64,000 nt of DNA, from positions 372,001 to 436,000 of the forward strand of contig CAVZLR010000004.1 in NCBI GenBank assembly GCA_963776205.1, read 5' to 3'. The translations under genes were made by a program, and so were the position numbers. Positions within the stretch are counted from its first letter, which is position 1. The number at the start of each line of letters is the position of its first letter. The notes beneath the pieces were generated by a model. That model saw only the letters and a program-made list of their open reading frames with translations. It ran no database searches and was not told the DNA's origin. This document shows, one piece after another, positions 1 through 11,368 of the stretch. Origin of the DNA: UBA4459 sp963776205. GTDB lineage: Bacteria > Bacteroidota > Bacteroidia > Bacteroidales > F082.

Positions 1-736
1 GATCATAACTGAACTGGCATTTCGTTTCTTTCAAATGTTCAAAATAGTTGCCTGTAATACCTTTAACTTCTTCTGAAGTAGCCAACCAAACCGGTGTGGC
101 AGCACCTTGCTCAGGTGTTTCATGCCCGCCATAGCCCAGATTACTTGGCCAAAGTGGATCGTACATCGCCCGGATGGCAGGCATTTACTGTAATCTTCTC
201 ATTTTTTAACGGTTTGCAAAAGCAACCGTCAACATGCGATCTGCCTGTTTGCTTTGCCGGTAGGCTGTATCATTGTTATAATGCCTGCTTTTAAATTCCA
301 GGTCATTCATATCAAGATTACCTGCCCAGTATGAAGCCACATTCACAATTCGTAGATGATGAAGCTTTTTTCAGATGGGGAAGAAAATATTGGATCATCC
401 AGAAATACCCAAGCACATTGGTGGCAAATTGCATTTCAATGCCTTCGTTAGTTTCTTCTCTTTGCCTTGGTGTAACTGCAGCATTGTTGATGAGCACATC
501 GACCGGATCACTCCAATGGGCAGCTATGGCGGCAATTTCATGTTTACGAGAAATATCAGCTAACAGATATGAAATGTGTGTATTTCCCGTTTCATTCTTT
601 AGTTGATTCAATAAGTTTTTTGGCTTTGCATTGCATTTCTGGCAACAATCACTATTTTATATCCCTTTATTGCCATTTGTTTTGCAATGGCTCTTGCCGA
701 TGGCTCCTGTTGCACCTGTAATTAAGCAGTTTTCAT
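1..736 (-). CDS. Short-chain dehydrogenase/reductase (partial)
   Basis: This is an NAD(P)-dependent oxidoreductase of the SDR superfamily with a Rossmann fold. Reading the minus strand from ATG at 736, the nucleotide-binding motif TGATGAIG is near residue 10. VLINNAA follows (the family NNAG-like motif), and the catalytic YRQSK (YxxxK) lies near position 245 of the window. The 3' end runs off the window at base 1, leaving about 245 residues of a family usually 250-300 long. The frame changes at least four times (near 725, 696, 640 and 190) while homology continues. The order of motifs resembles retinol-dehydrogenase-like SDRs. The substrate cannot be told from sequence. Confidence 0.8.
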
Positions 737-808
737 TGTCACTTAATCATATGGTATTTTGATCTCTTAAAAATAATACAATTCCCATAATTCATGTCCT
801 TAAAATTT

Positions 809-816
809 TAACTTTG
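809..816 (+). promoter_or_regulatory. -7 element TAACTTTG before the HDAC-like gene
   Basis: The box matches TAnnTTTG exactly and ends 17 bases before the ATG at 834. Confidence 0.55.
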
Positions 817-833
817 TATTGAATTCAAGTACC

Positions 834-1723
834 ATGAAAATCCTGTTTAATAAAAAATTTCTTTTACATAATGCTGATTGTCAGGCGGAAGGAGCATACC
901 GAATTAAAGATTTCGTTGATATTGAGGATACAAATGTAAACGGTGAACAATGGATAAAACTGGTACACCCTGAAGATTATCGATATCGTATTAAACAGGC
1001 ATGTTTCACAGGTGAGTTTTTAGCTGAAGTGCAGTTATCAAATATTAGTTATGAAGATGCATGTCTTGCGGTGGGCTAACAGTGAAAGCGTCTGAAAATG
1101 GTGATTTTGCGGTTGTGCGTCCACCAGGTCATCATGCTGGAAGAGAAACGGCACAGGTTTATGTTTGTTCAATAACATTGCCATTGCTGCACAAAAACTG
1201 GTAAACGAAGGCAAACGTGTTTTTATACTTGATATTGATGCCCATCATGGAAATGGAACACAGGATATTTTTTATGAAAGCAAAGAGGTACTTATTTTGT
1301 TCCATTCATCAGGAAGGAGTATACCCACATACAGGTTATTTAATTGAAACTGGCAAGGGAAAAGGTCATGGATTTACCTATAATTTTCCTCTAGAAGCCG
1401 GAAAAGGCGATAAGGAATTTCTTGACAGGGTTGATAAAGCTATTCAAATTGCAAAACAATTTAACCCTGATGTAATTGGTGTATCTGCCGGTTTTGATGG
1501 TTATGAGAATGATATGCTGATGGGATTAAAGTATACCAAACATGCTTATTACGAATGTGCCTACAAATTGAAAAAAGCATTTCGTAAAACACCCGTTTTT
1601 GCCGTGCTTGAAGGTGGTTACCATAATGAAATTCGCGATCTGGTAGATACATTTATCGAAGGTATTGAAAATGGTAGCAAACCTCCCAGGTTAAAATTTA
1701 ACGAAGATATGGCCATCGGCTAG
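834..1723 (+). CDS. Histone deacetylase family (AcuC/HdaH-like) hydrolase
   Basis: This is a zinc-dependent amidohydrolase of the arginase/deacetylase fold, about 296 residues. Family members remove acyl groups from lysine or polyamines; the substrate here is unknown. Visible motifs in order are RPPGHHAG with the active-site histidine pair, DIDAHHGNGT with zinc ligands Asp and His, SAGFDGYEND with the third zinc ligand Asp, and EGGY near the C terminus. The ATG at 834 is preferred to an in-frame TTG at 819 because it follows the promoter box at normal distance. Frames break near 1075, 1160 and 1330, but all metal ligands survive. No obvious operon partner is present. Confidence 0.85.
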
Positions 1724-1913
1724 CCGATTTCTTTACTTAGCGCATTTTTTACTATTTTTATCAGTCGCAACCATTACTTCTAATATGATTTTTTCTGTAT
1801 TATGGTTAAGACTATCAATTTTTTGAGTCTGAGAAGTGTGAAGGGATCTACTGCAAAATCAACTTCCTTAAGAAAAGCCGTTATGTTGTATTTTCCATTT
1901 TAATTGCCCTAGT

Positions 1914-3270
1914 ATGGCATACCAAATCAATAGTCAGATTAAAAATATCACAAAAGATAATGGTTTAACTTCGTCAGTTATTACCTGTACGCACATTGAC
2001 TCAAAAGGAATTGTATGGATAGGCACCAATGATGGATTAAATGCATATGCAGGATCAAAATGGTATGTCGATAACATCCATTGAAGATAGCAAAACAGGA
2101 AAGCAGGAAATCCTTGGCCGAATTGAAACCATTTTTGAAGACAGTAAAGGCCGGATATGGGTAAGTGTTATGGATAAAATATTTCTTTATAACAATAACT
2201 ACTGGACTGTGTTTGCTGAAACTGAAATTGATGACTATGTGGCAAAAGATTTTTATGAAGATAATAGGGGATGGATTTGGGTAATGCTTGAGCATTTCAA
2301 AGATTTTAGTGATATCCCAGAGATAAAATTTTCATTCCTGGGAGGAACGCTTGAGATGTATAATGGATTAAACTGGTATAAATTTGATGAAGATGTTGCA
2401 GGAACGGCTCCATATAGCGGTCAAGGTATACCCAGATATTATACAAATATGTTACAGGATGAAGAAGGAAACATCTGGTTAGGTTCGCTCAAAGGTGTTT
2501 ATAAATTTGATGGGATTGAATGGATTCATTTTGATGAAGATGATCTAATTTCGGAGAAGGTGCTAAAACTGATGATCGATTAAAAAGGGTCAATATGGGC
2601 TGCAACAGAATATGGAATAAGTTATCTGCGAGATGATAAATGGATTGATCTCACAAAAAAGAAAGAATTGTGCGGTTCTACAGTGTATGATATAGAGATG
2701 GATCAGGATGGAAGAATTTGGGCTTTTACCAGGAATAATCTTCGTTTTTCAGGACTAAACATGATTGAAGAACGGAAAGTGTATTGCTTACGATAAGCAT
2801 CAAACAGGACTGAAAGGAACAATTGAAGAACTTATCTGGAGTGAAGGAGAAATATTCGCATTTGCAAGTGATGGCGTTTCAAAATATGATACAACAAGGT
2901 TTATGGAAACATTTTGATAAGGGGGAAGGTTTGAGCGAATCGAAATTCTATAAAATGGTTAAAGATGATACAGGGCAGATTTGGTTGGCCAGCAACAAAT
3001 CGCTATATATATATATATGAAGGAAGATGGAAACAATTAAGAGAACCAGAGGAATGGGAAGTACTCAGCTATGATGGTTGATAAAACAGGACTAGTGTGT
3101 GGGTTGGAACTGATAAAAAAGGATTGTATAAATATCATGAAGGAAAATGGACCCAGTATTCGATTGAAAATGGTCTGATCGATAATGAAGTGGAAGAGAT
3201 TTTTGAAGATAAAAATGGGAATATCTGGGCCATCACAAAAAAAGGGATCAGTATTGTTACTGGTGAATGA
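1914..3270 (+). CDS. Two-component-regulator-type beta-propeller repeat protein
   Basis: The roughly 450-residue protein is built of at least nine repeats of the form DxxGxIWxGTxxGLxxY, for example DSKGIVWIGTNDGL, DEEGNIWLGSLKGVY and DKNGNIWAITKKGI. These are the blades found in sensor domains of Bacteroidota hybrid two-component systems. No histidine kinase or response regulator follows, so this appears to be a stand-alone propeller. A hydrophobic signal-like stretch is encoded just upstream in another frame (about 1869-1912), so the true start may lie there. An in-frame TAA sits at 2581, frames shift near 2790 and 3080, and a (TA)7 tract at 3004 throws the reading frame. It is probably periplasmic or surface exposed. 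Confidence 0.75.
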
Positions 3271-3373
3271 AAATACCAAAATTTACGTTATTAAGTAATC
3301 AAGCCTGATTTGAAATATTGAATTCATTGAATCTTATTTTGTATTAAAAGGATTCTTTATTTTTGCTCTCGCA

Positions 3374-4221
3374 ATGTTAAAGATGAAATTACAAATTAAA
3401 AATGTCGTTTTATTAGTTGTTCACACTGATAATAGCCATGTCATGCTCCGTGGAAGAACGGATGGCAGCTAATTTTGTAATGGCCAATAACACAAGAAGT
3501 ATACTTGTTTTTCCGGCAGAATTTGTTTTTAAAGTAAATCAAAAAAAAGAAATTCTTGATTCTTTAAACATCACGGATGAATCAAAATTTGACTCGGTTT
3601 TATATGTACATTCTGATTATCTACAGCACCTTAACGATTCACTTTTCCTGGCGAATTATACCCTTGGTTATCAAAAAGAAATGACAGCGCTGGGGTTTAG
3701 AGTATACGATCAGGATGAAACACATACATTTCTTGAGGTGGATACAAATGCCTATGTGGCCAATATAGCGCAGATTGAAATTGAAGAAACCCTTTACGAT
3801 TACCGGGCTGGACAGAATATTTACGGCCATTATTATTATTACGATTTTCTGCTGAATGCCATTGTAGTAAATTCATGGATCGAATTGAAAGAGGTGGATG
3901 ACAATGGCAAGCGACGAACAATTATATTTTGCAACGGATATGATCACAGATGATTTTGAAGGTGATTTTCATGCCGATGTTTTTGCAGGGGAGATGCGAT
4001 TCGTATACAATATTGACACACTTCAAACAGAAAGCCTTTACGATTTTGCATTCTTATTGGGCCGGAAATATGCCAGTTATACGATGGATTTGCTACTTAA
4101 TAAATACCTGGATAAAAACGTACCTGAAGGAAAACGGTCGGAAACTTATTGGCGCTTTGATCCATACCGAAAAGATTTCTTCCCTGAAGAAGAGAACAAA
4201 TTCATCCCGATGGATGAGTAA
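3374..4221 (+). CDS. Hypothetical lipoprotein
   Basis: I do not recognise a named family. The first codons from ATG 3374 (or the in-frame ATG 3383) give a basic start and a hydrophobic segment. After a frame change near 3420 there is a lipobox-like IIAMSC, suggesting a lipid-anchored Cys near residue 29. The body is acidic and tyrosine-rich, about 282 residues, with a YGHYYYYDF patch and no repeated units. A second frame change lies near 3920. The N-terminal signal makes a periplasmic or outer-membrane location likely. It stands alone, converging on the ttcA-like gene. Confidence 0.55.
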
Positions 4222-4239
4222 CTGATAATAGCAATTGAT

Positions 4240-4987
4240 CTAAGGCAGATACTTCTGGTCAATATTACTCAATGACTTAAACAGGTTCCTTTTTGCATTA
4301 GGATGAATGCTTTCCAGTTGTTTGATAAAATCTCTGGCTGTTGTTACGGTAAGTTTTATCTTCAAATGGACATTGAGCTTTTAATACAGGATAATTCCTG
4401 ATCCGGGCAAATTCACTCGTTTCTTTATTGGTGAGTAAAATAAGTGGGCGAATGGATTGAATGGCACCATCGAACATGTCCAGTTTTCCGGGTAAAGAAG
4501 AAATGTTGCCATGATAGGCCATATTAATCAGCAAGGTCTCAACCGCATCATCCATATGGTGGCCAAAAGCCAGTTTCTGGAAACCATGTTCAACGGCAAA
4601 AGAAAATAATGCTTTTCGTCGATGCCACGAACAAACGAAACAGGGCGCTTTTTTACCCCGGCTTTCAATGTCGGCTTTAATATCTTTAAAATGCAGTTTA
4701 ACGTATAAACGATCTGCCAGAAGTTGCAGTTTTTCCTTGTCAACCTGATATGAAACATCTTCTACGTTAATGTGCAGGGCTTCCAGTTCAAATTGTAAAA
4801 AATGGTAATTTCTGAGTGCTGATAAGGCTTCCAGCAAAACCAGTGAATCTTTCCCACCACTGACAGCCACCAACACACGATCATTTTTATCAATCATTTG
4901 ATAGGTGCCGATTGCTTTGGCAACATAATTTTTTACATATTCAATATGTCGTATTTGGTACTTGGAAAGTTGGGTTTTGGCATTCAT
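4240..4987 (-). CDS. ttcA: TtcA-family tRNA thiolation ATPase (PP-loop)
   Basis: The protein belongs to the PP-loop ATPases that thiolate cytidine 32 of tRNA or related targets. It shows the adenylating motif SGGKDS about 45 residues from the start, a CxxC pair in APCFVCSW, FGHHMDDAVET, and a third cysteine in KAQCPFEDKT, as expected for a [4Fe-4S] TtcA-type enzyme. The ATG is at 4987, two bases after the parE stop, so the two are probably co-transcribed. The last 32 or so residues continue in another frame after about 4345 and end at TAG 4240-4242, restoring the family length of about 249. TilS is less likely because the CxxC pair is present. Confidence 0.8.
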
Positions 4988-4989
4988 GT

Positions 4990-6847
4990 TTAAGCCACCT
5001 TGTGCTCAACAATATCTTCCTCAATCCTCAGGTTTTCAATAATGAATCCTTGTCTTTCAGGTGTATTTTTGCCCATGTAAAATGAGAGTGTATCAGCTAC
5101 TGATGATTCCCGTCGCAATATAACAGGATCAAGGCGGATAGTGGCACCTATAAAATGTTTGAACTCATCAGGAGAAATTTCACCAAGTCCTTTAAACCTG
5201 GTGATTTCGGGATTTGTGCCTAATTTGTTGATAGCTTCAATTTTTTCAGTATCGTTGTAACAATAAATCGTTTCTTTTTTATTACGTACCCTGAATAAGA
5301 GGTGTTTGCAAAATATACAAATGCCCTGCTTTTACAAGGTCAGGATAGAATTGTAAAAAGAATGTAAGCAGCAACAAGCGGATATGCATGCCGTCCACAT
5401 CAGCATCGGTGGCAATCACGATATTGTTATACCGCAGGTCTTCCATGCTTTCATCAATATTTAAAGCAGCTTGCAAGAGGTTAAACTCTTCGTTTTGATA
5501 AACGATTTTTTTACTGAGTCCATAGCAATTCAATGGTTTTCCTTTTAAACTGAATACCGCCTGTGTTTGTACATTTCGTGATTTTGTAATGGAACCGCTC
5601 GCTGAATCACCCTCAGTAATAAAAAGGGTGGTGTCAAGCCTGTTTTCATGATTGGTATTAAAGTGCAGCCTGCAATCACGTAAGTTTTTTATTATGCAAA
5701 CTTGCTTTTTTAACACTTTCACGGGCAAGTTTTTTAATACCTGCCATATCCTTTCTTTCTTTTTCGGATTGAAGAATTTTCTTATACAGTGCTTCAGCTG
5801 TCTCTGAATGAATATGCAGATAGTTATCCAGGTTACGTTTGATAATATCGTGGATATAATTTCTTATGGTTTGTCCACCCGGTTCAATATGTTGCGAGCC
5901 TAACTTTGTTTTGGTTTGTGATTCAAATACAGGTTCCTGAACTTTAATACTGATGGCAGCAATAATGGAGGTGCGGATATCGCTTGTGTCAAAATCTTTA
6001 TTGAAAAACTCCCTGATCGTTTTTACAATAGCTTCCCTGAAAGCACTTTGGTGCGTGCCGCCCTGTGTGGTATGCTGGCCATTTACAAATGAAAAATACT
6101 CTTCACTGTATGCCCTTGAACTATGACTGAAAGCACATTCAAAATCGTCTTCTTTTATGTGAATGATGGGATATAAAACCGGCCCATTGCCATTGATGTT
6201 ATGTTCGAGCAGATCAAGTAAACCATTTTTTGCCTGCATTTTTTGCCCGTTAAAAATGATGGTCAGTCCATTATTGAGAAATACATTATTCCAAAGCATT
6301 TCTTCAATGTACTCAAACAAGTAATGAAAATTTCCAAAAAGCTCATTGTCAGGTATAAAAGTGACGATGGTGCCCTGTTTTTCATCACTGGCTTCAATAG
6401 GGAAGTCATTTATAACAGCACCACGTTCGTATTCAAGTATTTTGGTTTTGCCTCACGTACCGATTGTACCCTGAAATAAGATGATAAGGCATTTACTGCT
6501 TTTGAGCCCACACCGTTAAGTCCTACGGCTTTCTTAAAAACTTTTGAATCATATTTGGCACCAGTATTGATTTTGCTTACACACTCGTCCACTTTCCCAA
6601 GCGGCATTCCCCGGCCATAATCCCGGATGGTAACTTCCTTATCGTTGATAGTGACTTCAATGGTTTTTCCATGTCCCATCACATACTCATCAATGGAGTT
6701 GTCGATGATCTCTTTGATCAGCACATAAATGCCATCATCATGCGAACTACCATCACCCAATTTACCAATATACATGCCGGGCCTGAGCCGGATATGTTCT
6801 TTCCAGTCTAACGATCGTATGCTATCTTCTGTGTATTCTGCCGACAT
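4990..6847 (-). CDS. parE: DNA topoisomerase IV subunit B (GyrB/ParE type)
   Basis: This is the ATPase subunit of a type IIA topoisomerase that decatenates daughter chromosomes. The GHKL ATP-binding part reads IRLRPGMYIGKLGDG, EIIDNSIDE and RDYGRGMPLG, with GVGSKAVNAL after it. The Toprim part has TEGDSASG and ATDADVDGMHIR, and the tail has RFKGLGE. Length is about 619 residues, typical of Bacteroidota ParE. ATG 6847 (MSAEYTEDS) is preferred over a GTG at 6865, which overlaps the -7 box. Frames change near 6420-6320, 5690 and 5285. The partner parA/parC-type subunit is not in the window. Confidence 0.9.
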
Positions 6848-6864
6848 TTCACCCAAATTTGCCA

Positions 6865-6872
6865 CAAAAGTA
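6865..6872 (-). promoter_or_regulatory. -7 element TACTTTTG before parE
   Basis: The minus-strand box matches TAnnTTTG and ends 17 bases before ATG 6847, which supports that start codon. Confidence 0.55.
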
Positions 6873-7020
6873 GAAACTTAAGAAACAGTAATACGTGATA
6901 CAGGTAAATAGTTTTTAAACAAAGGGTGTTGAAATCTTTGTTAAATAAAGGTTTTCAGAGATTTGATGTTCGTTTCCATCAATCATTTCTTAGGGTAGAA
7001 AGCGAAAGTCACCCGATTCT

Positions 7021-7206
7021 TTATTTTTCTTTTCTTGTGCTCATTCCAAAAATTGGATAAAGCGGACAAAAACTAGAAAAAACTGTAAACAAAGGTATAA
7101 GCGCCAAAAGGCCCCACCAGGTCTGGTAATAAAAACCTAAAGCTGCAACAATGATGGTGAGAATAATTCGTATTATTTTATCAATATTTCCTACGTTCTT
7201 CTTCAT
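7021..7206 (-). CDS. DUF2892 / YgaP-like transmembrane protein
   Basis: This 61-residue protein matches the small DUF2892 family in its layout: a charged NIDKIIRI amphipathic start, two closely spaced hydrophobic segments separated by TWWG, and a terminal FCPLYPIFGMST signature. The conserved cysteine in CPLYP is present. In other bacteria this domain is fused to rhodanese domains or stands alone in the inner membrane; its role is not established. It is intact. It has no operon partner and no clear -7 box. Confidence 0.8.
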   Translation of the reverse strand: MKKNVGNIDKIIRIILTIIVAALGFYYQTWWGLLALIPLFTVFSSFCPLYPIFGMSTRKEK

Positions 7207-7258
7207 TTTTTACATTTTTATGTGCTAAAAGTATTAAAAATACCAACCCAAAATAACG

Positions 7259-7266
7259 TATTTTTG
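7259..7266 (+). promoter_or_regulatory. -7 element TATTTTTG before the asparagine-synthetase-like gene
   Basis: An exact TAnnTTTG match, 26 bases before ATG 7293. Confidence 0.5.
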
Positions 7267-7292
7267 AGATTAAATGTGAAGACAATAAGTGC

Positions 7293-8994
7293 ATGGCAGG
7301 AATAACACTCATTTACCAGCAAGGACACATAGATATTTCTCTTTTAAAGCGGACAGAGGTTGCCATAGAAAGACTGCCGGAAGTGAGCATATTATTTAGG
7401 AAAAAAGAGTTTGTTCTTTTAAAAAAAGGCAAGGAAAATTATCCGGTTAGTCTCTATTGAGCAGCCGGATTATGTGTTGTTGATTGAAGGAAAAATTTAC
7501 GATTCGGATATTTTAAAAGATGAGATTTTTAAAACCCATATTGGAGGTTTATTAAACCCCAATAAAATAGAAGCCAGTTTAACATACCTGAGAAACCTGG
7601 ATGGAGAATTCATCATCTACCTGTTTGATAAATTAACTGGTAAAATGATTGTTGTGAACGATTTTCTTGGGCGACTGCCTGTATATTATTCGCAATCTGA
7701 ACAATTTATTTTGGGCCGTGATATACGCTTGATACAGTTCTTAACAGAGAAACTGGAATTCAATGAGCATGGTATATATGAATACATGAGATTAGGTTAT
7801 CCCCTGGGAGAAAGAACACTTTTTGCAAATCTTTATCGATTGGCGCCTTCTTCCATAATCGAATTAGATAAAGGAATTAGCGTGCAAAGCCAAGCCATTT
7901 CACTTGAGGAATGGCAAGAAGCGGGGAGGGGAATTACAAATCCTGAAGAGGTTTTATATGATTTATTTAGACAAGCAGTTCGAATCAGGTTAGAAGCATT
8001 TGAAAAACCAGTGCTTTCACTAAGCGGGGGACTCGATTCCAGGATCATCATGGGTGAGATTGAGAAAGAAGACCAGGTTGTAGATTACGAGAGTTTTCTG
8101 TATAAAAACGCCATCATCGAATCGGATGTGGCAGTTGTAAAAAAGCTTTGTTCTTTATACGACACACAATTCGGATTAACTGAACTACAAGAATGGTCAC
8201 CCGGATATTTCGATGAATTAATAAATGTTAAATACGGTATGAATTACCTGGGAATGGCTTTTATAATACCTTTCTTAAAAAGCATGGCACAAAATTATGA
8301 TGTTATGCTTACAGGAGATGGAGGTGATAAAACCCTGGCATATTTATTTCCTGAAAAGTATTTATTTCAGAAGGATTTAGCGTCCCAAATATTACAAAGA
8401 AATGAAGTGACTTCGGTCAGAGTTTGTCGTCAAATATTCAATTTCGATATGGCTGTTAGCGAAAAAGAAATGAGAGCACATCTGAATGGATATGGTTATA
8501 CAAACCGGGATTTGAACTATAAACATTTCCTGATATTTGAACGTTCCAAAAACTGGTTGTTTGAGGGTGAAGACAGGAATCGGCAATATTTGTGGAGTAC
8601 TTCACCTTTCTATCATCCTGGTTTTTTTCAAATGGTACATTCCATGGATGAGAGAAAAAAGAAAAACTTCAAATTGTATAGGTCATTCACGCAACTTATT
8701 TATCCTGAATTAAATAAGATTACCAATGCCAATTGGGGTTTCCCGGTCTATCAAACAGGCAAACTTAGAAACCTGCTTTTAAGGCAACAAGTCAAACAGC
8801 ATATCAAGCCAACACTGTCGAAAGGAAAAAGAAATTATAAGGATAATGAAGAAATGCTCAGTATCATTAAAGATGAGCTCATCGGAAATAGGTACGAAGT
8901 GTTTTTTAATAAGAAACTTAATGTAAATGAATTATCCAGAGAGTCACTTTTCCACTTGTTAACATTATTAAAAACTGGTAATGAGATGGGTTAA
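7293..8994 (+). CDS. Asparagine synthetase-like protein (glutaminase-deficient?)
   Basis: The architecture is that of AsnB: an N-terminal Ntn-amidotransferase-like region (GEFIIYLFDKLTG, NDFLGRLPVYY) followed by a PP-loop synthetase domain with LSLSGGLDSR around residue 245 and a second nucleotide-site motif TGDGGDK. The predicted N terminus from ATG 7293 begins Met-Ala, so the catalytic Cys2 of true glutamine amidotransferases is not seen. A frame change near 7445 leaves some doubt. Length is about 567 residues. It converges by 4 bases on a flippase and lies beside a methyltransferase and glycosyltransferase. A role in sugar or lipid amidation within polysaccharide synthesis is an inference. 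Confidence 0.7.
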
Positions 8995-10313
8995 ACCGAC
9001 TTTTTACTAATATCCTGTGGATGCTTATCAAGCATTTCCTTTGCAAGTCTTTTCAAGTGTTTTAAATCTTCTGCACTTGGAACCCATTCAGTCATTCGCG
9101 TTTTTGTCTGATTTTTGAAAATGATATACTGATAAATAACGGTGGCAGAATAGCTGACAGACGCGGTAATTGCAGCGCCGATAAATCCATAAGGCGGTAT
9201 AAGAGTCAAAGCAAGAACCACAGTAAATAGAAAACCAGCAGCTTTTGCATACAGGTTAACTTTAGGCTCTCCCATTCCGGAAAAATAATGACTGAAAATA
9301 TTATTGGCAGCTAAAGCTAAGACTCCAGGACTTAAAGCTATAATAACAGGTTTAACTCCAATAAAATCATCGCTGAAAAGCCAGGTGTAAAATGACTCCG
9401 GAAGTATGTTGATAACAATAAGAGCCATACATGTGAGTAAAATGGACACTTTCATCAAACGAATAGTAAGTATTCTGGCATACTCCTGATCCCGTGTATT
9501 CGAAATAGCCGAAAATTGCACAACTGCAATGCTTTGTCCGATAAGCTTAAACCCTTCTGTAGTTTGAATACCCGCGTTAAAAATACCTAGGGCAGGCAGA
9601 CCGGCAAAATATTTAATAAAGAAAAAGCTTAGGCGATTGTTTCCAATACTAAGAAGGTTTGCCAGTTGAGTGACAAGCCCGTAGTGAACAACTTGTTTCA
9701 GGATGCTTAGCCAACCGGTAATAAGCCATTTTCCTGATTTTGTGATAATGGTTGCAAAACCAGTTAAAGCAGCAATACCATAAGCAAAATACAGAGCCAA
9801 AAGATACGTGTTCACATTTTGATCGTTTCCTGCGAAAAGAAAAAAAGAAAAAAGTGCCAGGAAAATGGTAATCTGAATGGTGAAAATAATATTGTAGGTT
9901 TTAATTCGTGATTTGCCTAACAAGAAATTGTAATGTATCCACATGAATGAGCCAATACCTGAAAGGGTTAAAATCTGCAGAAAATAGCCTTCAGGAACGA
10001 GTGTGAAAAAAAGTGCCGGAAAATAGGCTATACCTAATAAACCTAATAAATAATAGAAAATCAGTATGAATATAACAAAAATGTAAGCCGGGACTAATAG
10101 TTGGGCAATATTGGCGCGTGAGGCAAAATAAACAAGTGAACTTCCGGCAACCAGGTCAACTGACAATTGGATGATGGTAATATCCACAAGAATCAGCCCT
10201 ATAATTCCAAGCCCTTCGCTACCAATTTTATTAGTGATCAGAACCAGAATGATTATGTTGAATACGGCATTTAAGATGCGTGTTCCAGTGGTGCCAATAA
10301 TTCGTCTAAGCAT
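8991..10313 (-). CDS. Oligosaccharide flippase (Wzx/MATE-like)
   Basis: The intact 440-residue protein has about 12-14 hydrophobic segments spread along its length and a charged C-terminal tail (RLAKEMLDKHPQD). Its start LRRIIGTTGTRILNAVFN resembles polysaccharide flippases of the MVF/MOP superfamily, which move lipid-linked oligosaccharides across the inner membrane. The gene overlaps the 3' end of the convergent asparagine-synthetase-like gene by 4 bases and is divergent from the methyltransferase. Context supports O-antigen or capsule export. The exact substrate is unknown. Confidence 0.8.
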   Translation of the reverse strand: MLRRIIGTTGTRILNAVFNIIILVLITNKIGSEGLGIIGLILVDITIIQLSVDLVAGSSLVYFASRANIAQLLVPAYIFVIFILIFYYLLGLLGIAYFPALFFTLVPEGYFLQILTLSGIGSFMWIHYNFLLGKSRIKTYNIIFTIQITIFLALFSFFLFAGNDQNVNTYLLALYFAYGIAALTGFATIITKSGKWLITGWLSILKQVVHYGLVTQLANLLSIGNNRLSFFFIKYFAGLPALGIFNAGIQTTEGFKLIGQSIAVVQFSAISNTRDQEYARILTIRLMKVSILLTCMALIVINILPESFYTWLFSDDFIGVKPVIIALSPGVLALAANNIFSHYFSGMGEPKVNLYAKAAGFLFTVVLALTLIPPYGFIGAAITASVSYSATVIYQYIIFKNQTKTRMTEWVPSAEDLKHLKRLAKEMLDKHPQDISKKSV

Positions 10314-10329
10314 AATCGCGTTTCTGGTA

Positions 10330-10337
10330 CAAATGTA
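10330..10337 (-). promoter_or_regulatory. -7 element TACATTTG before the flippase
   Basis: A minus-strand TAnnTTTG match, 16 bases before ATG 10313. Confidence 0.5.
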
Positions 10338-10480
10338 AAATTAATAGGCAAATTGATCTATGTTAACGAATATTCAGTGGAAATATGATTTGGAATGTCA
10401 TTCATGCCGGAAGTGTAAAACAGTTCTTGCTTGTGAAGCTTTTGATTTCTGCAAAAACAAATGCAACTTTGCACACGAAT

Positions 10481-11257
10481 ATGACGAACGATAAACTCAC
10501 TGAAAAACAGCATTGGGATGCTTACTGGTCGGAATTTAATTTGCCGGTAGAAGTACAAAAATCTAATACCAATCTATTAGTAAACGAAGAGCTGAATATT
10601 TTTGAGAAGTATTTTCCAAAAAAACCTTTATCCATTCTTGAAATTGGTGGGGCTCCAGGCCAGTACCTGGCATACATGCATAAACAATTCGGTTACAAAA
10701 TCAGTTGCCTTGATTACTCAGAAGTGGGATGCAAAAAAACCATTGAAAATTTTAAATTACTGAATATCCCGGTGAATGTTTATCAACAGGATATTTTTAG
10801 CAACCTCACGAATTTACCAAAGTTTGATATCGTTTATTCAATGGGATTGATTGAACATTTCGAGGATGTTTCAAAAGTAATTGAAAAACATCTTGATTTG
10901 CTTCAGCCAGGTGGTCTGCTAATGCTGGGCCTGCCAAACTTCAAAGGCGTTAATGGTGCTTTTTTGAAACGACTTGCACCAGTACTTATCAGCCAGCACA
11001 ACCTGAAAACAATGGATATTAGAACCTGGACAACGTTCGAAAAGAAATTTAACCTGCAACAAGTGTTCAAAGGATATATTGGTGGTTTTGAACCGATGAC
11101 ATTCTTGATAAAAGAAAAAAACACATTTTTTAATAGAATACTTTTTCTAAAAGCCAGAGTGCTTAACAGAATATTTCATGCTCATTTCAAATTCTTAAGA
11201 AAGTACAATTCAAGATACTTTAGCAGTTACATTATTGGAATTTACAGGAAATTGTAA
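10481..11257 (+). CDS. Class I SAM-dependent methyltransferase
   Basis: The roughly 258-residue protein has the class I signature: motif I ILEIGGAPGQYL near residue 55, an acidic post-I strand (ISCLDYSEVG), FDIVYSMGLIEHF as motif II, and LQPGGLLMLGLPN as motif III. ATG 10481 (MTNDKLTEKQHWDAYW) is chosen because homology to this family normally begins with a similar HWD-YW segment; an upstream in-frame ATG at 10385 adds 32 unlikely residues. It sits between the flippase and the glycosyltransferase fusion, so it may methylate a sugar, but the substrate is inferred only from position. Confidence 0.75.
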   Translation: MTNDKLTEKQHWDAYWSEFNLPVEVQKSNTNLLVNEELNIFEKYFPKKPLSILEIGGAPGQYLAYMHKQFGYKISCLDYSEVGCKKTIENFKLLNIPVNVYQQDIFSNLTNLPKFDIVYSMGLIEHFEDVSKVIEKHLDLLQPGGLLMLGLPNFKGVNGAFLKRLAPVLISQHNLKTMDIRTWTTFEKKFNLQQVFKGYIGGFEPMTFLIKEKNTFFNRILFLKARVLNRIFHAHFKFLRKYNSRYFSSYIIGIYRKL

Positions 11258-11342
11258 ACGGACATAGATCACGGGTTAAAATAATGATAAATCAACAATC
11301 AATAAATAATCTAAATTTTAGTTTATTAAGGTAATTAAGTTT

Positions 11343-11350
11343 TATTTTTG
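11343..11350 (+). promoter_or_regulatory. -7 element TATTTTTG before the GT2 fusion
   Basis: An exact TAnnTTTG match, 18 bases before ATG 11369. It favours that ATG over the TTG at 11348, which overlaps the box. Confidence 0.5.
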
Positions 11351-11368
11351 AATGGTCTCCCATATTTG

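Noticed and set aside
1981..2295. 104-codon open frame on the minus strand
   Set aside because: It is the antisense shadow of the propeller gene, and its cysteine- and His-rich text matches no family.
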